A stretch of DNA of 64,000 nt. It comes from Colimorpha_A sp900556615. GTDB lineage: Bacteria > Bacillota > Clostridia > Oscillospirales > CAG-272. Of the stretch, positions 51,801 to 60,104 are shown in pieces. Numbering within the stretch: position 1 is the first letter of the stretch; every line of letters begins with the position of its first letter. The notes below the pieces were generated by a model, which was given only the letters and a program-made list of their open reading frames with translations, did not search any database and was not told where the DNA came from. Both the position numbers and the translations under genes were made by a program. The DNA is taken from positions 1-64,000 of the forward strand of contig CAVBUH010000030.1 of the NCBI GenBank assembly GCA_963598415.1, given 5' to 3'.

Positions 51801-52444
51801 ATGATGATACCAGTGAAACCGTTTCCTATCAGATTGCTTTCGGAACAAGAACGCTTGTTTCTGAGGGACAGCCGGTTGCTTCGGGACAGCCGCTTACCGA
51901 AGGGGATATGGCTCCCGCCGATATACTCCGTATAAGCGGACTTGACGCGGTATATGACTATATTCTTCGCGAGGTACAGAGGGTTTACCGTATGCAGTCG
52001 ATAGACGTTAATGATAAGCATATTGAGGTTATCGCACGTCAGATGACAAGAAAAGTAAGAGTAGAGGAGCCGGGAGACACCGATATTCTTACCGGAGCAA
52101 CAATTGATGTCGGAGACTTTGAAGAGGAGAACGAAAAGCTTCAGGTGCGTATTGATGCGGGAGAGAGAGATCTCCGTCTCGCAACGTCACAGCCAGTGCT
52201 TCTCGGTATTACCAAAGCGTCCATTCAGACGAATTCCTTCCTGTCAGCCGCCTCCTTCCAGGAGACAACAAAGGTTCTTACTGAGGCTGCAATCAAAGGT
52301 AAGGTTGACCATCTTCTCGGACTTAAAGAGAATGTTCTTATCGGTAAGCTTATTCCTGCCGGAACCGGTATGGAGCGCTATCGCAGTGTTGAGATTGAAA
52401 AAATTGAGCCTGTTGAGGAAGCAGGCGAGGCTGAAGCTGAATAA
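48899..52444 (+). CDS. rpoC: DNA-directed RNA polymerase subunit beta'
   Basis: A 1181-residue protein from TTG 48899 (RBS AGGAGATAA). First zinc site [20 protein letters not shown], catalytic [12 protein letters not shown], bridge-helix/trigger-loop region ([19 protein letters not shown]), second zinc site CESDCGT-type with [13 protein letters not shown], and the conserved [21 protein letters not shown]. It follows rpoB by 16 bases in a single transcription unit. Length is normal for Clostridia without insertions. Confidence 0.98.
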   Translation: [1181 protein letters not shown]

Positions 52445-52461
52445 TAGTGACCAAATAAAAC

Positions 52462-52600
52462 GGGCTGTGTCAAATTGAGATTTTTGACCTTAACCTGATA
52501 CAAAAGAAACAAAAGCCAAGATCAATCGATTGAATTTGACCTTGGCTTTTGTGATGTTTGCACATGGCGTTCAAAGTTTGTTAATGCTATGAAGCAGCCT
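52462..52600. repeat. Family E element, copy 2
   Basis: GGGCTGTGTCAAATTGAG and TATGAAGCAGCCTC are the worn ends. The centre AAAAGCCAAGATCAA...TTTGACCTTGGCTTTT is a strong hairpin with T-rich flank. It begins 18 bases after the rpoC stop and probably terminates rpoBC. Confidence 0.75.
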
Positions 52601-52974
52601 CATTATGATAAAGAGAAGCTCGACGAAGGAGGGCTTCTCTCGAAGTCTATGAGCCGGGCGAGTGATTCCGCATAGGGTTTTGCTGTTGAATAAAAATGTT
52701 ATGTACGCTATAAAGAAAAATGAAAATTTGCGCGTTATGTTGCCTGAAGCTGCCATAATGTCCTAAGAAGTATATGCCGCGGTGAGAATATGATGAAATA
52801 AATTTGCCGTTTTTGCGATTATAGAGGGATGTTTCACTTGCCTTAAAAGGAGTTTCGTTCTGCCGATACTATGCTCATACAGGACGGGAAAATGGTAATA
52901 GCGGCATTCTTCTTCAAATCCGAAAGACTGCCGAAAAATCAATCAAACGGCTGTCATTTACTGAATAAAATCTC
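52601..52974. other. Intergenic stretch between rpoC and hprK
   Basis: Contains GAGAAGCTCGACGAAGGAGG/GCTTCTC, a small hairpin near 52612, and nothing with coding character. Confidence 0.4.
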
Positions 52975-53003
52975 TTGCAATAGTATCCGATATGTGTTAA
53001 AAT
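52975..53003 (+). promoter_or_regulatory. Promoter for hprK
   Basis: TTGCAA (52975-52980), 17-base spacer, TAAAAT (52998-53003), 36 bases before the hprK ATG. Confidence 0.65.
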
Positions 53004-53038
53004 ATTAGGAGAGAATAAAACCGAAAGGAAATCGGATA

Positions 53039-53968
53039 ATGGAATCCAAAACAACGTATTCGGTGTCGCTCGGAAGCGTTATCGATGAATTTCAACTGGA
53101 AGAAGTAAACACGGCTGTCGACAGGGAACGCGCGGTGCAGAGAAGTGAAGTAAACCGTCCGGGGCTTGTTCTGGCGGGATTTTTCGGGTACTTTGAGCCG
53201 GGAAGAATACAGATTATCGGCTTGAGTGAAAATGACTATATCAATCACCTTGATGAGGACAGACAGCGCGAGATATTTAATAAATTCTTTTCGCTGAACC
53301 CCGTTGCCGTGGTTTTTTCCACCTCTCTGCCGGTTAATAAAATCATTATAGAGGCGGCAAATAAATACGGAATTCCCCTTCTTCGTACTGCTGCTAAGAC
53401 GTCGGAATTTATGGCGGCTCTTATTGCGTCGTTGAGCGTAAGTCTTGCTCCTCGTATTACAAGACACGGCGTTCTTGTCGAGGTTTACGGAGAGGGTATT
53501 CTCATTCTCGGAGACAGCGGGGTAGGAAAGAGCGAGACGGCTATTGAGCTTGTAAAACGTGGACATCGGCTTATTGCAGACGACGCTGTGGAAATAAAGA
53601 AAGTTTCTGCAAAATCTCTTGTCGGTTCTGCTCCCGCTCTGATCCGGCATTATGTTGAGCTTCGCGGAATCGGAATTGTCGATGTAAAACGTATTTTCGG
53701 TATGGGCGCCGTAAAAGATACCGAAAAAATTGATATGATAATTAACCTTGAGCAGTGGGTTCAGGGAAAAATGTATGATCGCTTCGGATTGGAATCGGAA
53801 TATACCGACATCATGGGAATAAAAATTCCCACGACCGTAATCCCTGTCCGTCCCGGACGAAATCTTGCGGTTATACTTGAAATTGCGGCTATGAACAACC
53901 GTCAGAAAAAGATGGGTTATGATACGGCAAAAGAATTTAACGAAAGACTTATGAATATGACGATGTGA
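53039..53968 (+). CDS. hprK: HPr kinase/phosphorylase
   Basis: A 309-residue protein. The N-terminal regulatory domain is followed by the P-loop GDSGVGKSETAIEL near 160, DDAVEI, and the family signature LRGIGIVDVKRIFG near 207, with the C-terminal PVRPGRNLAVILEIAAMNNRQKKMG. It phosphorylates or dephosphorylates HPr on Ser46 in response to glycolytic state and so sets CcpA-dependent catabolite control. This fits the CcpA-like operator upstream of the LacI gene. AAAGGA precedes the ATG. It stands alone under its own promoter. Confidence 0.96.
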   Translation: MESKTTYSVSLGSVIDEFQLEEVNTAVDRERAVQRSEVNRPGLVLAGFFGYFEPGRIQIIGLSENDYINHLDEDRQREIFNKFFSLNPVAVVFSTSLPVNKIIIEAANKYGIPLLRTAAKTSEFMAALIASLSVSLAPRITRHGVLVEVYGEGILILGDSGVGKSETAIELVKRGHRLIADDAVEIKKVSAKSLVGSAPALIRHYVELRGIGIVDVKRIFGMGAVKDTEKIDMIINLEQWVQGKMYDRFGLESEYTDIMGIKIPTTVIPVRPGRNLAVILEIAAMNNRQKKMGYDTAKEFNERLMNMTM

Positions 53969-54043
53969 AAGAATTTGCTGTGAGTACAGATGCCCGAAAT
54001 GGTACAGACATGTTCTGCCAATGCCCCGGCTTTCGAATTCTTG

Positions 54044-54220
54044 TCAATGTAGATAACATTGCATTTGAGCAGCAGGAGTCAATGATGTCGGTAATTCTGT
54101 AATATCTCCCACGAATCCCTGTTTATATCCTGAAATGGTTACATTTTCAACGTTGCCGTTATAGAGTGAGAATACTCTGCCTACTATCGTTCCGACAGGG
54201 TCATTCGGCCGGTTTCGCTT
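54044..54220 (-). pseudogene. Remnant of a surface-protein gene
   Basis: On the minus strand the frame reads PNDPVGTIVGRVFSLYNG, then NVENVTISGYKQGFVGDITE, then a stop TGA at 54044. The GTIVGR...NVENVTISG pattern resembles GLUG-type or related surface repeats. There is no start or ribosome site, and the frame is closed upstream, so it looks like a 3' fragment of a lost gene. Confidence 0.4.
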
Positions 54221-54289
54221 GTGCCGATGTTACCGTCGTCAGTGTGGGATTCATCATGATGCCTGTTTCCTTATAAGAGAAGGACTGAC

Positions 54290-54323
54290 CGAAAAGACCG
54301 TCGTTTTATGCGGCGGTCTTTTG
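54290..54323. terminator. Bidirectional terminator between hprK and the helicase
   Basis: AAAAGACCG (54292-54300) pairs with CGGTCTTTT (54314-54322). It lies 22 bases beyond the helicase stop and probably ends that transcript; it also works for readthrough from hprK. Confidence 0.85.
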
Positions 54324-54344
54324 TTATGATTATTCTTCTTTAAT

Positions 54345-56657
54345 TTATATCTCTTCTGCCAATTCTCCGAGACGTTTTATCACTTCATCGGTGCGGAGGC
54401 GGTCGGCCATATAAGCGTCTCGGAGAAGCTCTGCCGGTATATAATCGTCGTACTTTTCAAAAACGGGACATTCGGAAGCCGAAACAAGCGTATTTTTATC
54501 TATACCTTCGAGCATAACTTTTTCATTCAGGTAAGAGATAAGCTCCGAACTGTTCCCGCGTTCCATTTTGAAGGTCATGAAATAGCATCCTTCGTATTCC
54601 ATGGCGCTGATTTTAAAACGCATGCCGTTTCTGACGATAAACTTTCTGAGAGTGCGGAAGGAGCGTGTGCCGAGCCACGGAAAAAGACACCAGGTATAGC
54701 CGCCGAGATGAACGAGAGAATTTTTCAGCATTCCGGTATTTCTTGCTACACGCCGCGCCACTTCGAGCCGTGTTTTTGCATTTTTCTTGAGATAGGGATA
54801 TTCGGTATTTTCTTCGAGAACCTGTTTCATCCTCTCAAGGATTCGGGTGTGTATTTCGCCGTAATCGCCGGGCCACGATATTTCCATTTTTCCCTTCACT
54901 TCCTTGACGTAGATGAGCTTTCTTGCAATATCAAGCTCCTCTACCTCCCAGACACGTCCTGCAAGAGCAAATCTGTCTCCCGCCGGAGGGGGCGTTGTTA
55001 TGGTTCCGATCTCATCGGAGCCGCACCGGACCGTATAGTCCTCACTGTCCTTGAAAACCGCATAGAACTTAAAGCTGTTTATAAGACGTTCACCCTTTAA
55101 TCCTATGATAAGCCCTTTTTCTTCGGTCATTTCGATAAAGTCGTTTTTCAGCATGGAGATCAATAAGGTTTTGTACTGCTCAGGGGAGACCTCGGCAAAG
55201 GGAGGAAGAGACAGTACCCGTTCGGCAAGTCTTTTTGCTGTCAACTCTCCCGATGAAGCCAAGGTGCTGAGGGTTTGCTGAAAAAGAAGGCTGAAGGGAA
55301 GCTTTTTAATATTGGGAGGTTCTATGAAACGTTCCTCAAGATAAAGCTGAACGATGGCAATAGCTCTGAGCAGTCCCCATGGCATAAGCTGAGGGAGAGG
55401 AGTGTTCGGCAGAGGATTTTCTTCACGAAAAACCATCATCATTTCCGGCGGGGTTCCCCGTCTTCCCGATCTGCCGAGGCGCTGAAGCAAACTGGATACG
55501 GTAGTCGGGGCGTCAAGCTGGATGATTCGCTCCAGTCTTCCGATATCAATACCAAGCTCCAGCGTAACGGTCGCACAGGTCACGGTTCGGATATCCTCGT
55601 TCTTGAGCTTCATTTCCGCTTCTTCCCTTATCGATGCCGATAAGTTTCCGTGATGTATCTGAAAAATATCGGGCTCTCCCCTCCTATCGGCAATTTGACG
55701 GAGCGTTGCGGTAAGATATTCAGTTTCCTCCCTTGAGTTGGAGAAAACAAGACATTTTTTATCTGCGGTGCAGTCGTAAATATACTCAAACCCGGGATCA
55801 AGCGGAATGTCCGCTGTCTTATCCTGCGGAGTCTCGGATAACTGCTCTTTGAGGGGGGATAGATTTTCGTCTGCATCGCCTTCTTCAGCGTGTAAGTCGG
55901 GTATGGCTCCGGTAAGATATCGGTTTGCGCTTCCCGTTTGGTCAGGAGAATCGCTCTGAATATAGAAGTGTTCCATTCCGAGTTTCCATGAGGTACGGCT
56001 TTCCTTCATTCCGATGACCGAAACCTTTCGTTTCGATCCCGAACCGAGCCATCTTGCGGCTATTTCTGTATTTCCGATTGTAGCAGAAAGGCCGATTCTG
56101 ACGGGATCATGTCCGATAAGCCGAGAAATACGGCAAAGCTGACAGATGATTTGATTTCCCCGGTCTGTTCCCGTCAAAGTATGAATCTCATCGAGAATGA
56201 TGTAGCGAAGATCCCCGAACAGGCGAACAATATCGTTGCTTCGGTTCATAAGCATACTTTCAAGTGATTCAGGAGTTATCTGAAGTATGCCGCAAGGATT
56301 TTTCAGCGCCTTATTCTTATGTGACATGGCAATATCGCCGTGCCAGTGAAATACCGGCAGACCGCTTAAGTCAAGTATTTCGTCGAGCCGTGCAAATTGA
56401 TCGTTTATAAGACTCTTAAGGGGGGCAATATACAATGCTCCGAAAGACGCGGATGGGTTTTCCCACAGCTTGGAGATGACAGGAAAAAAAGCAGCCTCTG
56501 TTTTTCCCGACGCGGTAGAGGAGGTAAGAAGAAGGTTGTTATCGGTTTCAAAAAGTACCTCTGCCGCTTTTACCTGGACTTCCCGCAGCGTTTCCCATCC
56601 GCTTCGGTAGATGTAATCCTGTATAAAGGGAGAGAATTTTTCAAATACACGGCTCAT
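54345..56657 (-). CDS. Lhr-like DEAD/DEAH-box ATP-dependent helicase
   Basis: A 770-residue superfamily 2 helicase. Q-like start, Walker A TSSTASGKTEAAFFP near 45, motif Ia APLKSLINDQ, TPESLESML, motif II DEIH near 157, motif III LSATIGN, then the second RecA domain with LELGIDIGRLERIIQLDAP and LQRLGRSGRRGTPP (motif VI). The C-terminal 300 residues fit the winged-helix and Lhr-core region. Lhr-type helicases unwind DNA-RNA and DNA forks during repair. Shorter than full Lhr (about 1500), it is of the Lhr-core type. Nothing nearby suggests a defence operon. Confidence 0.9.
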   Translation of the reverse strand: MSRVFEKFSPFIQDYIYRSGWETLREVQVKAAEVLFETDNNLLLTSSTASGKTEAAFFPVISKLWENPSASFGALYIAPLKSLINDQFARLDEILDLSGLPVFHWHGDIAMSHKNKALKNPCGILQITPESLESMLMNRSNDIVRLFGDLRYIILDEIHTLTGTDRGNQIICQLCRISRLIGHDPVRIGLSATIGNTEIAARWLGSGSKRKVSVIGMKESRTSWKLGMEHFYIQSDSPDQTGSANRYLTGAIPDLHAEEGDADENLSPLKEQLSETPQDKTADIPLDPGFEYIYDCTADKKCLVFSNSREETEYLTATLRQIADRRGEPDIFQIHHGNLSASIREEAEMKLKNEDIRTVTCATVTLELGIDIGRLERIIQLDAPTTVSSLLQRLGRSGRRGTPPEMMMVFREENPLPNTPLPQLMPWGLLRAIAIVQLYLEERFIEPPNIKKLPFSLLFQQTLSTLASSGELTAKRLAERVLSLPPFAEVSPEQYKTLLISMLKNDFIEMTEEKGLIIGLKGERLINSFKFYAVFKDSEDYTVRCGSDEIGTITTPPPAGDRFALAGRVWEVEELDIARKLIYVKEVKGKMEISWPGDYGEIHTRILERMKQVLEENTEYPYLKKNAKTRLEVARRVARNTGMLKNSLVHLGGYTWCLFPWLGTRSFRTLRKFIVRNGMRFKISAMEYEGCYFMTFKMERGNSSELISYLNEKVMLEGIDKNTLVSASECPVFEKYDDYIPAELLRDAYMADRLRTDEVIKRLGELAEEI

Positions 56658-56884
56658 AGGGAATACCTCTTTTTATTTATACTGATAGCCAATTGCAAAA
56701 CTGCGTTTTACAGATGAGAACCGTGCGACGGGGAGATGCGCGCTTATCGACGCTTCCCTCGGCGCCCGGACTCACTTTGCTCGTCTTAAAGGTGCTTTTT
56801 CGCAGATAAAGCCGTCGAAAAAACAGAGTTTATTATATTTTACAATCGGTTAATTTATACTGACTTAATTTTACCGAAAAAGTG

Positions 56885-57061
56885 TAAGGCTATACCGATG
56901 GCTCCGGCGGTGTAGATGCGCAGTCCTGTTTTCCGTTAAACGATATCAATTGGGGAGGCAGAGCGGTTCCTCAGCCACCGAAATTTGTGAAATGTGGCGC
57001 GAAACAGACAAGCAGATATGCCGTCAGGGTGTAAGCCGTGAACCCGGCGGTATTGCCGTAA
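56885..57061. repeat. Family B element, inverted
   Basis: GTAAGGCTATACCGATGG to CCCGGCGGTATTGCCGTAA, with ACGATATCAATTGGGGAGGC and CACCGAAATTTGTGAAATGT inside. Confidence 0.75.
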
Positions 57062-57300
57062 TGCGAACGGTGCTTTTGCGGTTTCTGCTTGCACCTGACA
57101 GATTTTGTGAGACTGTCTCTTTGTTGAGGAGTTTATGATTTTTTTCGCGCAGCGAATCGGTAGGCTCTTTTATGTCATTCGTTATCAAGTTTTTACGGCG
57201 GCTCTTCTTTTTTGTGAATTTTGGCTTGGGCTGATATACCGTTTTTCCCCGATTGCTGCGCGCGGAATGCTTCGGAGATTCTTTCAATTGTTTATAGGAA
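57062..57300. other. Spacer before a repeat cassette
   Basis: A frame from 57135 gives a hydrophobic, Arg-rich peptide running into repeats D and C. It has TGAGGAG upstream but no family resemblance and ends in repeat sequence; I leave it uncalled. Confidence 0.35.
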
Positions 57301-57368
57301 TGCCTGCTGAACAATCGAAAAACGCCATAAATAAGCCAATTCTTTGTGTTTTTCGGTTGTTCAGCAGG
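57301..57368. repeat. Module D, copy 1
   Basis: TGCCTGCTGAACAATCGAAA...TTTTCGGTTGTTCAGCAGG: an inverted repeat around CGCCATAAATAAGCCAATTC. Module D recurs in inverted orientation at 60043-60099. Confidence 0.75.
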
Positions 57369-57537
57369 CTGTTGCGTTAAGCAACAAGCCCGGCATTTTC
57401 CCGACCGGGAAAATGCCGAATCGGGTGTTTTTGACTGTATTTTCTTTGGATTATTATGAATTTAAAGAGTCAAAATTGCGGATTTCATCCGCAAAAACCG
57501 ACTTCGTGGGCTGTCGCACGTTAGTGCGACAGCCCCC
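57368..57537. repeat. Family C element, copy 2
   Basis: GGCTGTTGCGTTAAGCAACA, GGCATTTTCCCGACCGGGAA, GACTGTATTTTCTTTGGATT, ATTTCATCCGC and GGGCTGTCGCACGTTAGTGCG are almost identical to the nested copy at 23184. It directly follows module D. Confidence 0.8.
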
Positions 57538-57642
57538 TTACAGAATGAGTGAAGGAAGGTAGGCGCAATCAATGGGAGATGAACCCAAAACAGACAGTTT
57601 TTGGGCGTCACAGAATGAACAACTTGCTCGTTCTGTGCTAAT
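57538..57642. repeat. Module F, copy 1
   Basis: ACAGAATGAGTGAAGGAAGG, AATCAATGGGA and CAGAATGAACAACTTGCTCG are matched, inverted, at 59881-60040. Confidence 0.65.
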
Positions 57643-57672
57643 AACGAACATATCGGCGGTTATTAGCAGACA

Positions 57673-58719
57673 TTAAATTAAAGCAAAGAGATTTACATCC
57701 CATGCCGGAACAGAGGGGAATTTTCTGATAAAGAGACGGTAAGCAGGATTTATCTCATGAATTTTCAGAGGAAGCTCAAAGATATCGGCGCTTTTATGAT
57801 AGAGTGCGATTTGAAGCTCAGGCGAATGTGTTTTGATACTTCCGATACAGCCGTCGATTGCTTCACGCTCAGCCCCCTCCGCGTCGATTTTAATGAAATC
57901 CGGGACTCGTCCGTCCAAGAAGGAATCAGCGGGAGCTGCGAAAACCTCGGTTGTTTTTTTACCGTCCGTCTTTCTTACCGCGCGACCTCCGCCTTTGCTG
58001 AAAAGCAAAATTTCACGTTTATTCCATGCGGCGGCAAGATGCGGTTCGACTTTTCCGGAGAAGACGGTGCTGAGAGAAAGCTTTGTGAAATTTTTGGAAT
58101 CGGGTTCAAGCGCGATGATTTTCTTAATGTTCGGCGCATAGCTTATAAGCGCGGACGCGGTATCTCCCGTGTACGCTCCTATGTCAAGGGTATATAGATA
58201 GGAAGCGGGATGAAGAAGCCCCGTCATAACGGCGTCAAGATCGGTAATATGTTCGGCAAGGTATTCTATCTTTCCGCTGAGCCGGTAATGGATTACCGCG
58301 TCATAAACTGCGCGCGACTCATCGTCGGCAAGCAGTTTTCTTGCCGCATCGATATTGCTTTTATGCATCTCATAGAATTTGCCGTCGAAAAGCTTGTTTC
58401 CCACGACCGGAACGTCCGGAGCATATAGCTCGTGCTTGCTTGCAAGAGCGAAAAATCTGTTTATTACCTCCGGCAAATCAGAGCCGAAGGCAAGAAGAAT
58501 GATCATATCATTCCCGTATTTTTTCAAAATATCGGAGTAGGAAATTACCTTTTTTCCGTGAAAAGTGCGATTCCTAATAAAGCCGTCGCTTGCAAATATA
58601 TCTTTTACCTCTATTCCGAGGCTGTCGAGCACGTCGAATATTTTATCAGCGCCGTTTCCTGTACCGTACATGACGATCGGACGGTCGGCAGACCTCAGAT
58701 ACTGCCATATATCGTTCAT
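57673..58719 (-). CDS. FkbM family methyltransferase
   Basis: A 348-residue protein. Residues 1-120 form a nucleotide-binding-like domain (RPIVMYGTGNGADKIFDVLD). The SAM-dependent domain follows (LDIGAYTGDTASALI near 195, ALEPDSKNF, and the FkbM motif PDFIKIDAEGAEREAI near 268). Such two-domain FkbM proteins methylate sugars or glycan precursors and often sit in surface polysaccharide loci. Its ATG overlaps the stop of the amidohydrolase by four bases; GGAGGG is the ribosome site. Confidence 0.88.
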   Translation of the reverse strand: MNDIWQYLRSADRPIVMYGTGNGADKIFDVLDSLGIEVKDIFASDGFIRNRTFHGKKVISYSDILKKYGNDMIILLAFGSDLPEVINRFFALASKHELYAPDVPVVGNKLFDGKFYEMHKSNIDAARKLLADDESRAVYDAVIHYRLSGKIEYLAEHITDLDAVMTGLLHPASYLYTLDIGAYTGDTASALISYAPNIKKIIALEPDSKNFTKLSLSTVFSGKVEPHLAAAWNKREILLFSKGGGRAVRKTDGKKTTEVFAAPADSFLDGRVPDFIKIDAEGAEREAIDGCIGSIKTHSPELQIALYHKSADIFELPLKIHEINPAYRLFIRKFPSVPAWDVNLFALI

Positions 58720-59543
58720 GTGCTTTTCCCTCCGCGGACGATCAGCCCGACAAAATTGTTATACAGTATGTCCTGTCTGACTGCGTCGGAAAAATCAAGC
58801 CGCAGAAATTCGGCAAGGGATATCCCCGGTGTTATTGCCGGATAATCGCTTCCGAACATCACCTTCTCAACACCGCATTTTTCAATGAGATATTTTCCCC
58901 TTTCGGGTGTCATATCCCAAAGGGTGCTGGAGCAGTCGTATATGACGTTATCATATTTTCCCATTAATACCTGCTCTGCTTTCTCCCATTCGCGGTATCC
59001 GCCGAGATGGGCGGCAATAACAGTAAGCTTTGGAAAAGCGGAGGCAATTCTTGCTACTCTGTCGGGCGAGGAGTAATTAATCTGAGTTCTCGCGTCTCCG
59101 ACATGGAGCCAAAGAGACATGCCGAGTTTCTCCATAATTTCATAAAGGGAAAACATACGGTCACTGTCCGCATTTTCTCCCTGAAGATCGGGATGCAGCT
59201 TTATTCCCGTCAGTCCGAGCCTGAGACAGCTTTCAAGTCCATTTTGAAAATCGGGATAATCCTGATGCATACATCCGAAAGCATATGCTTCAAATCCGTC
59301 TTTTCTTGCCGCGTTTGCCTGTGCTGCCGCCGCTTCGTTGATCTTATCGACATTTCGGGCAGAGGTAGCTACCGGAAGCAGGAGAAAGCCGGAAATACCG
59401 GCTTTTCTTTCGCATTCTTCAAGATCGCGGAAGGTACCGCTTTCGGAAACTTTGAAATTATAAAATTTTCCGAGATTTTCTGCCGCCTTTCCGGCAATAG
59501 CGTCGGGATATGTATGCGTGTGCGTATCAATTATTTTGTACAT
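58716..59543 (-). CDS. Amidohydrolase-2 family TIM-barrel hydrolase/decarboxylase
   Basis: About 275 residues. HTHTYP near residue 8, GIKLHPDLQG near 113, WLHVGD near 147, VIAAHLGGYREW near 178 and MFGSDYPAI near 228 supply the metal-binding His and Asp of the COG2159 group (hydrolases and non-oxidative decarboxylases). ATG 59543 gives MYKIIDTHTH, with AAAGGTAAA upstream. It is translationally coupled to the FkbM gene; no shared pathway is obvious. Confidence 0.87.
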   Translation of the reverse strand: MYKIIDTHTHTYPDAIAGKAAENLGKFYNFKVSESGTFRDLEECERKAGISGFLLLPVATSARNVDKINEAAAAQANAARKDGFEAYAFGCMHQDYPDFQNGLESCLRLGLTGIKLHPDLQGENADSDRMFSLYEIMEKLGMSLWLHVGDARTQINYSSPDRVARIASAFPKLTVIAAHLGGYREWEKAEQVLMGKYDNVIYDCSSTLWDMTPERGKYLIEKCGVEKVMFGSDYPAITPGISLAEFLRLDFSDAVRQDILYNNFVGLIVRGGKST

Positions 59544-59698
59544 CAAAGTTTACCTTTCAGGGGGAGTAAATACTCCTGATCATTATATCACAGCAGCGCG
59601 CCGTTGTCAAATATAACAAAGGGGGATTCTCAGAATGTTTTTCAGGCAATTTGTATTGTATTTTATTCTGGAATGTGATAAAATAATGTCTGTTGAAT

Positions 59699-59879
59699 GG
59701 GGCTGTCGCTCTAACGTGCGACTGCCCCACGAAATCGGGTTTTGCGGATGAAATCCGCAATTTTGACCATTTAAATTCATAATAATCCAAAAAAAATACA
59801 GTCAAAAACACCCGATTCGGCATTTCCCCGGTCGGGAAACCGGGAAAATGCCGGGCTTGTTGCTTAACGCAACAGCCCG
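59699..59879. repeat. Family C element, copy 3 (inverted)
   Basis: Begins GGGGCTGTCGCTCTAACGTG and ends CTTGTTGCTTAACGCAACAG; the whole is the reverse complement of the 57368 copy with few differences. Confidence 0.8.
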
Positions 59880-60040
59880 AGCACAGAACGAACAAGTTGT
59901 TCCTTCTGTGCCGCCAAAACAGGTTGTTTGGCTCTCGGTTCCCATTGATTACCGCCTACCTTACAGAATAAGTGTGGTTCACCCATTCTGTAAGGGCAAG
60001 GGTTTTACGCAGAAATGCGTAAAATTCCTGCCCATGAAAA
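59880..60040. repeat. Module F, copy 2 (inverted, extended)
   Basis: The reverse strand reads TTACAGAATGGGTGAACCAC, AGGTAGGCGGTAATCAATGG and CAGAAGGAACAACTTGTTCG, matching 57538-57642. It has extra hairpins (TTACAGAAT/ATTCTGTAA and TTTTACGCA/TGCGTAAAA) not in the first copy. Confidence 0.65.
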
Positions 60041-60042
60041 CC

Positions 60043-60099
60043 AGCCGAAAAAAACAAAGAATTGGCTTATTATGGTGTTTTTCGGCTGTTCAGCAGGCA
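60043..60099. repeat. Module D, copy 2 (inverted)
   Basis: AGCCGAAAAAAACAAAGAAT...ATGGTGTTTTTCGGCTGTTC, the reverse complement of the module at 57301. Confidence 0.75.
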
Positions 60100-60104
60100 T
60101 GAAA

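Noticed and set aside
54345..56657. Helicase as part of a phage-defence system
   Set aside because: It is of the housekeeping Lhr-core type and no nuclease, methylase or toxin gene is adjacent.
57135..57380. 81-codon hydrophobic frame
   Set aside because: Its second half is repeat module D and family C sequence, and the composition (Arg, Phe, Leu) looks like chance.
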